Shown: positions 48,461-57,344 of the stretch, piece after piece
Position numbering within the stretch: position 1 is the stretch's first letter
Layout: each line of letters opens with the position of its first letter
Assembly (NCBI RefSeq): GCF_004364345.1
Contig: NZ_SOCA01000001.1
Location: 682,001 to 746,000, forward strand
Source of the DNA: Prosthecobacter fusiformis
Lineage (GTDB): Bacteria > Verrucomicrobiota > Verrucomicrobiia > Verrucomicrobiales > Verrucomicrobiaceae
Length of the DNA: 64,000 nucleotides
Direction of reading: 5' to 3'
Position numbers and translations under genes: made by a program
Notes under the pieces: model-generated
Told to the model about the DNA's origin: nothing
Seen by the model: only the letters and a program-made list of their open reading frames with translations
Databases searched by the model: none

Positions 48461-49138
48461 TCAGGCCAGAGCGGGGATGATTTTGGAAGAGCCGGTGACC
48501 CAGCCAAAAATGCCCCCCTGGGCTTTGATCATTTTCAGCCCCATCTCCTGGAAGATGGGGAAATAGGAGGCCACGCAGTCCTCAGGAACGAGGCATTCAT
48601 AGCCCCGGTCATTGGCCTCCCGGACGGTGGTGTTCACGCACACCTCAGTAGTCACGCCGGTCACCACCAATTGGGTGATGCCGAGGTTTTGCAGGATGGC
48701 GTGGAGATCGGTGGCGAAAAAGGCCCCCTTGCCCGGCTTATCGATGACGGGTTCACCAGGAAGGGGGTAGAGTTCAGGAATGATATCGTGACCGGCCTCA
48801 CCTCGGATGAGGATGCGGCCCATGGGACCGGTATCACCAATGGTGGTGGCCCCGTGACCGCGCACTTTCTTCGCGGGGGGAAGGTCTGCGAGATCCGGGC
48901 GGTGCCCTTCACGGGTGTGCAGCACCTGGAGCCCGGCAGCACGCCAGGCTTCCAAGAGCTTTTTGTTAGGCTCGATGGCCTGACGGAGCTGGGACACATC
49001 ATTGCCCAGCATTTCGCCAAAGCCGCCGGGTTCCAAAAAGTCACGCTGCATGTCAATGATCAGCAGGGCGCAACGGGCCGGAACCAGTTCAAAAGTGTAA
49101 GGTTCCGCTTCGATGCTCAGTGTGGCATTCATGTTCAT
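48461..49138 (-). CDS. Triuret hydrolase-like cysteine hydrolase
   Basis: A 225-residue paralogue of the biuret hydrolase downstream, with the same triad: Asp29 (IIDMQRDF), Lys134 (VIDKPGKGAF), Cys167 (GVTTEVCV), and Gln207. It differs in the substrate-facing segments (EPGGFGEMLGNDVSQLRQAI and the SYFPIFQEMG loop), which resemble TrtA-type triuret hydrolases that make carboxybiuret, found next to BiuH in some proteobacteria. TrtA assignment is by memory of the family and by the neighbour, not by alignment. Other ureide amidohydrolases are possible. It is the second gene of the cassette, 45 bases after the porin gene. Confidence 0.65.
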   Translation of the reverse strand: MNMNATLSIEAEPYTFELVPARCALLIIDMQRDFLEPGGFGEMLGNDVSQLRQAIEPNKKLLEAWRAAGLQVLHTREGHRPDLADLPPAKKVRGHGATTIGDTGPMGRILIRGEAGHDIIPELYPLPGEPVIDKPGKGAFFATDLHAILQNLGITQLVVTGVTTEVCVNTTVREANDRGYECLVPEDCVASYFPIFQEMGLKMIKAQGGIFGWVTGSSKIIPALA

Positions 49139-49183
49139 GATGTTTTGCAGTTGGGCGGCTTCAGCGCGGATAGCGTGCCGGGT

Positions 49184-50128
49184 TTAAAAGAAGATGGAGA
49201 CGCCGCCGTGAAACTGGAGGATGTCGCGCTTGCGAGCACCGTCAGCACCCAGGACCATGTTGCCATCCAGCACGCCCGGATTGTCCAGGTGGTAATATTT
49301 GACGCCTGCATAGAGGGACCAGAAGCCCATGCTCTTCGGCACAAAACTCAGAGGAATGCTGGCCTGCACCCCGGTGCGGAACACCGCTGCGCCCGAGCCG
49401 CCACCAGTGCCGTCAAACTGCTGGTAGAAGTCGTTGTCCACAATGTTCACGAAAGTCGGGAATTCAAACTTCACTGTTTTCAGGTCGATGGTGGGATTGA
49501 TCCCGACCGTGAAGTAATAGCTCTCGCTGGAGGTGGACTCGTTGAAGGTAACGGTGGACTTGTTCTTCAGTTCTTTCCAGAAGGCCACATAGGGATTCAG
49601 GGAGAAGGTCTTGCTGCCGGTGTATGCGGCATCGTTGAAGGACAGCTTCAGTTCCAGATGGTGGGAGGTCGGATAAGCCGAGACCATGCTCTCAAAGGCC
49701 GTGTAGTTGACATCGAACTGCCAGTATTTGGCAAATTTGAAAGCAAGCCCGGCGATGGGATCCACTTCGTTCCAGTTACCGTCTTCCGGGCCGGAAGTGC
49801 GGGTGTGAATGGAGCTCCATACACCGGTAGTGAGGGTGACATCATTGATGAAACCATCTGGATTGGAGTAGAGGTTCCAGAAGATGAGGAACAGAGGCTG
49901 AACGATCAGGCCCTGGTTTTCCACATTGAGACCACGAGGAGTGACGTAGTGGTCGGAAACATCCACTTTGAGAAGAGCATGAATCCAGGGGGATGGTGGC
50001 GGCTCGACCACCGGAGAGATGGTATTTTTTTCACCTGCCTGCGAAGTCGCAGGAGTCATGGCAAGACCGGCACTGAGCGCCAGCAGTGCCAGCGTGCCTT
50101 TGAGGCGAGAGGGGAGGAGTGTTTTCAT
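49184..50128 (-). CDS. Outer-membrane barrel protein heading nitrogen cassette
   Basis: A 314-residue exported protein (signal peptide about 1-31, ending TPATSQAG) made of alternating amphipathic strands rich in Tyr, Phe and Trp (YHLDNPGVLDGNMVLGADG, FQFHGGVSIFF-type final strand), as in predicted porin-like barrels of Verrucomicrobia. It is the first gene of the cassette, with the sigma-54-like site about 40-55 bases upstream of its start. The start at 50128 is set by the signal peptide. It probably admits the small amides used by the cassette; that is inference from position. Confidence 0.7.
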   Translation of the reverse strand: MKTLLPSRLKGTLALLALSAGLAMTPATSQAGEKNTISPVVEPPPSPWIHALLKVDVSDHYVTPRGLNVENQGLIVQPLFLIFWNLYSNPDGFINDVTLTTGVWSSIHTRTSGPEDGNWNEVDPIAGLAFKFAKYWQFDVNYTAFESMVSAYPTSHHLELKLSFNDAAYTGSKTFSLNPYVAFWKELKNKSTVTFNESTSSESYYFTVGINPTIDLKTVKFEFPTFVNIVDNDFYQQFDGTGGGSGAAVFRTGVQASIPLSFVPKSMGFWSLYAGVKYYHLDNPGVLDGNMVLGADGARKRDILQFHGGVSIFF

Positions 50129-50164
50129 GGGAGTGTGAATGCTTTCGGTGAAGCAATTTCTTCT

Positions 50165-50184
50165 ATTGGCAGGACCGGTGCCAA
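50165..50184 (-). promoter_or_regulatory. Sigma-54-like promoter of nitrogen cassette
   Basis: Minus strand reads TTGGCACC-GGTC-CTGCCAAT. GG (50182-50181) and GC (50170-50169) are 10 bases apart, and the -24 box matches 7 of 8. The predicted start near 50157 leaves a leader of about 29 bases. Caution: TTGGCA and TGCCAA are also perfect inverted arms, so an operator reading is possible. Confidence 0.55.
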
Positions 50185-50197
50185 CCCCTTGAGTTTG

Positions 50198-50216
50198 GAT
50201 TAACATGTTGTTAATC
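50198..50216. promoter_or_regulatory. Perfect palindrome upstream of nitrogen cassette
   Basis: GATTAACA-TGT-TGTTAATC is a perfect 8-bp inverted repeat with a 3-base spacer, 14 bases upstream of the sigma-54-like -24 box. It is a candidate activator or repressor site for the porin-trtA-permease-biuH operon. Confidence 0.5.
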
Positions 50217-50218
50217 AA

Positions 50219-50808
50219 TGGATTACAAAATAATCAAGGCTGCTAAGGCGAGAACGTCAGAGTGTTTCCGTGTTGCGCGGCGCAACAATCACAACAGGAA
50301 GTCAAAATCACGGGAGCCCGGATGTCCCCGGTGGGGATTTGGGGATGATTTTCATTTTATCCCCATGTGGGGATTTTTTGAAGCAGGGCCTTGAAGCTCA
50401 ATGGTTTGCGATGGGGAGAAGCTTCCCCATGCAATCCCCACGGAGGGATGGATGGGGAATGACCGGACGCGGAAACCCGCGCCCCAAGTAAGCATCCCGT
50501 CATTTTCATGCCCCTGATGTTTTCGGATATTCCTGAACAACATCCTCCACAGCAGGAAAGGTAGATCGCAGACTTCATCATTTTATAATATCCGCCACCC
50601 TGCACCCCACGGGCAAACGGTTAAAACGCGACTTGGCCTAACTGCCCGAAAAAGTCTGCTAGACGGTAGCGGCCATGCCTTTATTTGATTCAACGACCGG
50701 TCAAAGACCCATTCGTTAATCTTTGATGATGCGGGAAGATATTACCATGGAGTGACATCATTCTGGGCGCACTGCTTCTAAATGGGGGCATCAGAGGGAA
50801 GGAGTGCC
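50219..50808. other. Non-coding region with GGGGAT/ATCCCC hairpins
   Basis: No gene is supported in these 590 bases. Between about 50326 and 50445 the motif GGGGAT and its complement recur, forming hairpins at 50359-50376 (followed by six T) and 50411-50430. It might be a small RNA, a terminator or a decayed repeat. Confidence 0.45.
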
Positions 50809-50963
50809 CTGGATCTCATCACTCGGAGTACAGTATTCATCACTCTCCGAGTGATGGGCTTGGATGTCTGCGAAAAAAGAAGAGCGGCGGAGAAAGCGGA
50901 TGAGAGGTTGAAATGAGAGATGTTTTCCTGGATCTCATCACTCGGAGAGTGATGAGTACAGTA
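50809..50963. repeat. Solo REP/BIME unit
   Basis: A half unit (50809-50828) plus a complete unit (50829-50963) of the same repeat that surrounds the RAYT gene near 58 kb. The terminal arms TACAGTATTCATCACTCTCCG and its near complement enclose about 95 bases. It ends one base before the stop codon of the ABC transporter gene. Confidence 0.88.
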
Positions 50964-50964
50964 C

Positions 50965-53900
50965 TCAGACGCGAGTAAGCTGGCGGCGGAGGGAGATTTC
51001 CACACCGGTGATGAGGACGGCGAGGGTCAGGAAGATGACCATGGTATTGATCCACAGGGTATCGAAATCCGTGCCGAAGTACCTCTTCACGGTTCCGAAG
51101 AAGACATTGGGGCTGGTTTTGCGGCGGTAGTCTTCACGCTCCATTTCCGCCTTAGTGACCAGGTCCAGGACCTTGCGGTTGACATAGACCTCCTCAGCAC
51201 TGACGCCGTCACTCTCTTCCAGTGCGCTCTGGAGGAGCTTCGGCGTGACGCGGCCACGCATGGTGGCATCTCGAATCTCCCGCAGCTTGGCGGCGGCTTC
51301 CCGCTCGGTGCGAGCATAAAGGCCGGACACGACGGCGAGACCTTGCTTGGCGGCATCCAGGTCCCGCTGCTGGTCGGAGGTCATCTTGATATCCGGCGGC
51401 AGATTGACGAGTTCCTGGATCCGAGCTTCGAGCTGATCCTGGGCGGAAGTGAGGGGGTTCAGCTTGGCCTGGGAAATGAGCATGGCCTCATAACTCCAGC
51501 GCAAGGGCATGAACTGGCAGATGAAGGGGACCTTGAGCTTGCTGGGCTCGCTTTCTTCCGTGACGCCAGCTTTATCCAACCAGCGCTGCATGGAGTACAC
51601 GAAGTCCAGGTTTTTGTTCATCTCCTCATACTTGATGAGGGCTCCGCCGAGAATGATCTGCGGAATGAGGATGAGGGGGATGGCATTGATGGCGGTGCGG
51701 TTATCCGTCACAATGCTGGAGATGAGCAGGCCTAAACAGATGCCGGTGAGGGCGGTGACGAACATCCACCAAAGATGGACAAAGAACATGTCCCGGATCT
51801 CCAGCACGTTATTCCCGATGAGCAGGTAAATGAAGCACTGGATGAGCGCAAAGGTGCTGAGGGAGATGATCTTGCCACTGAGATAATAGAAGGTGCGCAG
51901 GTTATGATTGCGCTCCCGGCTGAGGGTGTGGCGGTCACGAATGATTTCATCCGCACTGTTCGTGAGCCCCAGAAACATGGCGACCACGAGGCTCATGAAG
52001 AGATATGTGGGGATGTGGAAGGCCGTGGCGTAGGTGTAGTTTTCCTCCTCGCTGTATTTCAGCACGCTGGAAATGAGGAAACCAAGCAGAGGGGCCTCCA
52101 ACAAGGTCGTGAGCAGGTTCGTGCGATTGCGCAGCTTGCTCAAAAACGCGCGTTTCAGCAGCGTGTAAAAGAGGATGCTTTCCTCCCGCAATGTGTGCTT
52201 GGGCGGCTTGGGCATGGCCCGTGAGCGGGGACTGGATCCCGTGTCATCCCGCGGCCGGGCGATGAGATTCGTGCTGCCTGGAAAGGCCTGGGCCTTGGCC
52301 ATGCTCTCAAGCATGAGGTGGCTCTGATAGCGGTCACGCCAAAAGTTAGGCGGGAAACGGCGGGCGGCGACGAGGTGTCCATCCGCACTGCGTTCCTGGA
52401 TGATGTCGCCACTGATATCACGCAGGGGAGTCTCGAGAACATCGAATACGAAATCGGGCGTGAGGTTTCCCGGCATGTCGGCCTCGCGCTGACCGGTCTC
52501 GTCATTGTAGGCCTTCCAGAAGTATTCGATCATGCCCTGCGGCGTGCCGAAATAAGCCATCTTGCCGCCTTTATCCAGGAGGAGGGCTTTATCAAACATC
52601 TGCAACAGCCGCATGCTGGGCTGGTGGATAGAAGTGAGAACGATCTTGTTGCGGGCGAGGCTGCGGATGATTTCCAGCACGTGCTCGCTATCCTTGGAGG
52701 ACAGACCGGAAGTAGGTTCATCAAAAAGATAAACATCGGAGATGCCGATCATGTCCATTCCGGCATTGAGGCGCTTGCGCTCGCCACCGGAGAGGAATTT
52801 TTGCTGAGGTGTGCCGGCGAGACGCTTGCGCATATCGGCCAGGCCGAGTTCCGCCAACTTGGCCTCGACGCGCTTGCGGCGCTCCTCCGTCTTTAAATGG
52901 GGGCAACGAACGGCGACGGAAAAATCCAGGTTTTCCTGCACCTTCAGCAGCGGGTCAAAGGCATCCTCCTGCGGGATGTAGGCGATGTAAGGGGTGAGAT
53001 TCGGCAGGTTGTTGTACAGCGAAAGGCTGTTCATCAGGACCTCTCCACCGCGTGTTTTAAGCTGGCCACCCAGGACGCGCAGGAGGGTACTTTTACCACA
53101 ACCGCTGGGACCCATGACGCAGATCATCTCACCGCGGCGGGCGATGAAACTGATGCCGTCCAAGGCTGTATCACGGCCGTCAAAACGATGGGAAAGCTCG
53201 CGGATTTCCATCTGCCGGATGGTGTTGCGCTCCTCCTCAATGATACGGTCGCTGAAATGGCAGCGCAGGAACTGGCCCTCGCCCAGGGTGATGGTATCGC
53301 CATCGCTGAGCATGATGCGATCCCGCACGGGGATCTGGCCGACATAGATGGGCCGGGAACTGCGCAGGACTTCCAGCTCACCATTTTTCTGCGCGTAGTT
53401 GCACTCGATGCGCAGGAGGATTTCCCCCTCGGTGTCTTCGGAAAGGAGGATGTCCCCCTCTTCCAGCAGCTCGGGTTTATTGGAAACGAGGTAGGTATTG
53501 CGGCTGCCTTCCAGGCGGAACTGACCCCCAAATTCCTGGGCGCGCACGCGAAGATCACGCAGGGAGATTTCGATATCCCCCTGGGCGATGATGCTGTCTT
53601 CAATGGAGGCTTCGACAACGGTGCCTTCCTTGAGAGCGATGCCGTTGAGAGTCGCATCCGTGTTGCGCAGGGCCTCCACAGAGACGCCGAGGCCGAAGCT
53701 GACACGAAGGTTTGTACCGCGAGCACGCTGCTGGGCGATTTCGGCATCGCCGGACTCAGTCAGGGTAAGGTAAAGCTGGGAGCCTGTGACCGTCTTCTTG
53801 GAATTAAAGTAGGTGATGAGGTCATTGTAATCCAGCGTGACATCCTCGAGCACGACGCGTTCCCCTGGATAGAGGCGGGAGAAATCCCCCGGTGGCTGGC

Positions 53901-54603
53901 GGCGGCTGCGAACCAGGATGGGAATGCCACCGGTGTTTTTGAGCAGGATGAGATTCTGAAAGCGAAAGGCGACGACGGAGCAGTCTGGCGACAGGGAGCG
54001 CAGGAGCACATCGCAGATTTCCCCAGAGCCGATGCGCAGGGTTTCCAAAGGCTGACCGCTCTTGCTGGTGAAGTCTTCCTCGGTAGGCTTGTCCCCGGCA
54101 TTGAGCTGGTAAACGATGTCAATGGCCTGGGCGGCGATGCCCAGATTGGTCATGAAAAGATAAAACTCCACCATCTGCCGCTGGTTGGTCAGCGAGCTGG
54201 AGATGAGCAGGTATAACTGGACGCAGAGCAGGATTTTCTGCTCCATGGTCAGCTCGTTACTCAGTTCCTTGGCCCGCTGGGCCAGGTCCTGCGGCTGCTG
54301 GAGAGCCTCAAAATAGAGGCGGCGCATGTCTGCATAAATGGCACCGCTGTAGTCATAACGCAGGTAGCCCAGGGAGGATTCGATTTCCTCCTCCTCCACC
54401 TCGCCGTCCAGCTTGGAGAAGCCGGCGAAGACCTCGATAAGCACGGGCAGCATGGAATTCCGCGTGGCCGTGGTGAGGATGGAGCTGTCCTCCCCCTTCC
54501 ACAGCCGCCACCAATGCCCAGGCTTCATCCAGCTCAACGGTGCCTGGGGTGGATGCTCAGGCCGCCGGTGCAGGGATGGTCGGGACATTTGGGCTGTGCT
54601 CAT
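50965..54603 (-). CDS. ABCG-type transporter with TerB/FHA-like N-terminus
   Basis: A 1212-residue fusion. Residues about 45-155 are helical and TerB-like (MLPVLIEVFAGFSKLDGEVE). Residues about 180-460 hold beta-rich, FHA-like modules (IGSGEICDVLLRSLS, VGQIPVRDRIMLSDGDTI). The ABC ATPase follows with an intact Walker A at about 498-505 (GPSGCGKST), signature LSGGERKRLNAG and Walker B VYLFDEPTSGLS. The rest is an ABC2-type membrane domain (about 830-1060) and a C-terminal helical segment ending at the last membrane helix. FHA-ABCG fusions of this kind occur in planctomycetes, cyanobacteria and verrucomicrobia; the cargo is unknown. Its stop codon abuts a REP unit. Confidence 0.85.
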   Translation of the reverse strand: MSTAQMSRPSLHRRPEHPPQAPLSWMKPGHWWRLWKGEDSSILTTATRNSMLPVLIEVFAGFSKLDGEVEEEEIESSLGYLRYDYSGAIYADMRRLYFEALQQPQDLAQRAKELSNELTMEQKILLCVQLYLLISSSLTNQRQMVEFYLFMTNLGIAAQAIDIVYQLNAGDKPTEEDFTSKSGQPLETLRIGSGEICDVLLRSLSPDCSVVAFRFQNLILLKNTGGIPILVRSRRQPPGDFSRLYPGERVVLEDVTLDYNDLITYFNSKKTVTGSQLYLTLTESGDAEIAQQRARGTNLRVSFGLGVSVEALRNTDATLNGIALKEGTVVEASIEDSIIAQGDIEISLRDLRVRAQEFGGQFRLEGSRNTYLVSNKPELLEEGDILLSEDTEGEILLRIECNYAQKNGELEVLRSSRPIYVGQIPVRDRIMLSDGDTITLGEGQFLRCHFSDRIIEEERNTIRQMEIRELSHRFDGRDTALDGISFIARRGEMICVMGPSGCGKSTLLRVLGGQLKTRGGEVLMNSLSLYNNLPNLTPYIAYIPQEDAFDPLLKVQENLDFSVAVRCPHLKTEERRKRVEAKLAELGLADMRKRLAGTPQQKFLSGGERKRLNAGMDMIGISDVYLFDEPTSGLSSKDSEHVLEIIRSLARNKIVLTSIHQPSMRLLQMFDKALLLDKGGKMAYFGTPQGMIEYFWKAYNDETGQREADMPGNLTPDFVFDVLETPLRDISGDIIQERSADGHLVAARRFPPNFWRDRYQSHLMLESMAKAQAFPGSTNLIARPRDDTGSSPRSRAMPKPPKHTLREESILFYTLLKRAFLSKLRNRTNLLTTLLEAPLLGFLISSVLKYSEEENYTYATAFHIPTYLFMSLVVAMFLGLTNSADEIIRDRHTLSRERNHNLRTFYYLSGKIISLSTFALIQCFIYLLIGNNVLEIRDMFFVHLWWMFVTALTGICLGLLISSIVTDNRTAINAIPLILIPQIILGGALIKYEEMNKNLDFVYSMQRWLDKAGVTEESEPSKLKVPFICQFMPLRWSYEAMLISQAKLNPLTSAQDQLEARIQELVNLPPDIKMTSDQQRDLDAAKQGLAVVSGLYARTEREAAAKLREIRDATMRGRVTPKLLQSALEESDGVSAEEVYVNRKVLDLVTKAEMEREDYRRKTSPNVFFGTVKRYFGTDFDTLWINTMVIFLTLAVLITGVEISLRRQLTRV

Positions 54604-54707
54604 GAAGAGAAAAGCCCCGGGCGGTAAACCGAGGGCGCGCGACTATCGGCGGTCTGAGTGCCGTGGCAACCCAGACTGCTGAAGAAAGCGTTTTTCCAAT
54701 AAGCGCA

Positions 54708-56672
54708 TTAACCCAGGCGGACATCAATGTCCTTGTCCAGCCAAGTCCACATGCTGTCCAGGGAGGCGGAGACCTTCGCCTTGGCGGCGGCAAGTTCTTC
54801 GGCCGTCATTTTCTGCCCCGCTACGGGCACCTGGCGGCCAAACATGTAGTATTTGATCTTCGGCTCCGTGCCAGACGGGCGGACAGCAAAGCTGCGGCCA
54901 TCGGCCAAGTCCACAAAGAGCATTTTTTCCTTGGAGATCAGCTCACCTTCTTCGTCGTAGATCTCGTCCTTGCGGAAATCGCGCACTTTCACCACCGCGC
55001 TGCCATCCACTTCTTTGGGCGGATTGGAGGCGTAGCTATCGGCCAGTTGGGCAATCTGCGCGGCACCGGAGGCTCCTTCAAAGACCTTGCTCTGGTTCAC
55101 TTCCAGGAAGTAACCGACATCGCTATATACCTCGTCTAGCAACTCTACCACGGTGAGACCGCGTGAGGCAGCATAGGCGGCCAGCTCGGCAAACATGACG
55201 ACGGCACCGTTGCCATCCTTGTCGCGGCTGAAGTCATCCCCCATATAGCCGTAGCTTTCCTCGCCCCCGAAGACAAGGAACTTGCTGTGCTCCAGGCGTG
55301 CGGCACGGGATTCCGCAGCCGGCAGGTCACGATATTTGGCCAGGATTTCCGCAGGCAGGGCCGCTTCGTATTTGGCCAGCTTGGCGCTGATCCACTTGAA
55401 GCCGGTGAGGGTATTGACACACTGCACGCCGAATTTAGCGGAAATGGTGTCCTGCATAGGACTGGTGACAAAGGTCTTGAGGAAGACGGCATTGCCTTTG
55501 TTGGCATCGTTGAGGATCCCGAGGTCAAACATGGTCTTGAGGCGGTACCAGCCCATGAGGGAGCCAGTCTGGTTTCCAGTCAGGAGGACCATTTCACCCT
55601 GGGCATTGCGGACGCCCACGCCCATGCGGTCGCAGTCAGGATCTGTGCCAATGACGATGTCCGCACCTTCTTTGTTAGCCAAGTCCACGGCCATTTTCAG
55701 AGCGGGGGCGTTTTCTGGATTCGGTGATTTGACGGTGGGGAAGCGGCCGTCCTGGGTGTCCTGCTCCGGCACGGTGAAGAAATTGAAACCCAGTCTTTTC
55801 AACAGGACGGGCACCAGCACACCGCCTGCGCCGTGAAGGGCGGTATAAACGATTTTCAGCTTCTGGGCATTCTCGTCTTTCAGAAGCTCCGGCTGGAGCA
55901 TCATGGTCTCCACACGCTTGAGGTAAATTTCATCCAGCTCTCCGCCGAGCATGGTCAGGGTGCCCTGGTCATCCTCAGGCAGCGGCGTATAGGCTTCATC
56001 GACAATGACATTGACCTCCTTGATGATGCCAGTGGCGTGAGGTTCCACGATGCCTGCGCCATCGCTGTAATTGACCTTGTAGCCATTGTCATGGGCCGGA
56101 TTGTGAGAAGCGGTAAGCATCACGCCGGCATCGGCACGCAGATGGCGCACGGCAAAGGACATCTCGGGAGTGGCGCGGCAGCCATCGAAGAGGTAAACAT
56201 CGGCCCCGTTTTCGATGGCGATCTGGGCGCAACGCTTGGCGAACTCGGGCGAGAAATGGCGGGTGTCGTGGCTGAAAACGATGCTCGGTTTTCCAGACAG
56301 GCCGGCCGTGGCGCGGTACGTTTTCGCATAGGCGACAAGTCCACGGGTGGCGCGTGCAGCATTGTAAAAATTCATCGCGTTCGTACCTACGCAGGGATGG
56401 TCCGGACGCTCATCACCCACGGCACTGCCACGCTCCGCTGAGGTGATGACTTTGCCGATTGTGCGCCCACGCAGACCGCCGGTTCCAAATTTAAGCGCCT
56501 GGAAAAACCGGTCATTCAGCTCTGCCCATTGTCCGTCATTGGCCAGTTCCTCAATGCTGGCGCGATACACCGGATTTTCACTGGCGGCGAGGAGTGCCTG
56601 GATGTTTTCGAGGCTGGAAGGCAGCAGGTGACCTGCATCGGCGGCGGACTGGAGAGAGGCTTCAAGGGACAT
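54708..56672 (-). CDS. Phosphoglucomutase/phosphomannomutase
   Basis: A 654-residue alpha-D-phosphohexomutase that interconverts hexose 1- and 6-phosphates in the cytoplasm. The phosphoserine loop is TASHNPAHDNGYKV, the metal-binding loop is GTDPDCDRMGVG, the sugar-binding loop is FGGEESYGYMG and the phosphate-binding C-terminal loop is VRPSGTEPKIKYYMFG. FGTGGLRGRTIGK marks the start of domain 1. The order of all four loops is intact and length fits the PgcA-like eukaryote-type branch. It likely feeds glycogen or NDP-sugar synthesis; the nucleotidyltransferase at 596-1525 could use its product. Confidence 0.93.
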   Translation of the reverse strand: MSLEASLQSAADAGHLLPSSLENIQALLAASENPVYRASIEELANDGQWAELNDRFFQALKFGTGGLRGRTIGKVITSAERGSAVGDERPDHPCVGTNAMNFYNAARATRGLVAYAKTYRATAGLSGKPSIVFSHDTRHFSPEFAKRCAQIAIENGADVYLFDGCRATPEMSFAVRHLRADAGVMLTASHNPAHDNGYKVNYSDGAGIVEPHATGIIKEVNVIVDEAYTPLPEDDQGTLTMLGGELDEIYLKRVETMMLQPELLKDENAQKLKIVYTALHGAGGVLVPVLLKRLGFNFFTVPEQDTQDGRFPTVKSPNPENAPALKMAVDLANKEGADIVIGTDPDCDRMGVGVRNAQGEMVLLTGNQTGSLMGWYRLKTMFDLGILNDANKGNAVFLKTFVTSPMQDTISAKFGVQCVNTLTGFKWISAKLAKYEAALPAEILAKYRDLPAAESRAARLEHSKFLVFGGEESYGYMGDDFSRDKDGNGAVVMFAELAAYAASRGLTVVELLDEVYSDVGYFLEVNQSKVFEGASGAAQIAQLADSYASNPPKEVDGSAVVKVRDFRKDEIYDEEGELISKEKMLFVDLADGRSFAVRPSGTEPKIKYYMFGRQVPVAGQKMTAEELAAAKAKVSASLDSMWTWLDKDIDVRLG

Positions 56673-56833
56673 GGTAAAATGAGAATAGCGGGATCATCCG
56701 GTTTGGCAATGCAGCCGTGAGATTTTACACAGCACGGCCGGATTCCTAGGCTCTGACATCGTTTCATATAACCATTTTGCGCTCAACCATTTGTGTTTAT
56801 GGGTGCTCATTACCGGCCAGAAATCCACCCTGC

Positions 56834-57331
56834 ATGCCCCCTCTTCTCACCATCCGCCCTGCCACGGAAACCGATGTTCCGGCCATTCTAGCCCTGATCC
56901 TGGAGCTGGCGGACTATGAACAACTGACGCACGAGGTAGTGGCGACCGTGGACAGCCTGCGGGCGACCCTGTTCGGCCCAAGCCCGTGTGCGGAGGCGCT
57001 GATGGGCTGCGTGAACGGAGAGGTGGCGGGGTTTGCGCTCTTTTTCCAAAACTATTCCACCTTTCTGGCACGGCCCGGACTGCATCTGGAAGATTTGTAT
57101 GTGCAGCCTGCTCATCGCGGCTGCGGGCTGGGCAGGGCGCTCATCACGGCCGTGGCGCGCATCGCCCATGAGCGCGGCTGCGGGCGCTATGAATGGACGG
57201 TGCTGGACTGGAACACGCCTGCCATCCGTTTTTATGAAAGCCTGGGAGCTGAAATGAAAAGCGACTGGCGCATCATGCGCGTCACAGGCCCGACATTGGA
57301 ATCCATGGCCAGAGTGGCTCCCGACGCCTAA
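56834..57331 (+). CDS. GNAT acetyltransferase, diamine-acetyltransferase-like
   Basis: A 165-residue acetyl-CoA-dependent transferase. The N-terminus LLTIRPATETDVPAILALIL is the usual GNAT start; motif A is LEDLYVQPAHRGCGLGRALITAVA, and motif B is WNTPAIRFYESLGAEM. The sequence resembles spermidine/spermine (diamine) N-acetyltransferases. ATG 56834 is preferred over an upstream Cys-rich extension. It is 13 bases before a second, different GNAT gene. Confidence 0.85.
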   Translation: MPPLLTIRPATETDVPAILALILELADYEQLTHEVVATVDSLRATLFGPSPCAEALMGCVNGEVAGFALFFQNYSTFLARPGLHLEDLYVQPAHRGCGLGRALITAVARIAHERGCGRYEWTVLDWNTPAIRFYESLGAEMKSDWRIMRVTGPTLESMARVAPDA

Positions 57332-57344
57332 CTTACTTTACACC

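Noticed and set aside
48671..50203. 510-codon plus-strand frame across the triuret hydrolase-like and porin genes
   Set aside because: It is antisense to two supported genes with signal peptide and catalytic motifs, and has no recognisable domain.
52897..54216. 439-codon plus-strand frame opposite the ABCG transporter gene
   Set aside because: It is the antisense shadow of a well-supported 1212-residue protein with intact ABC motifs.
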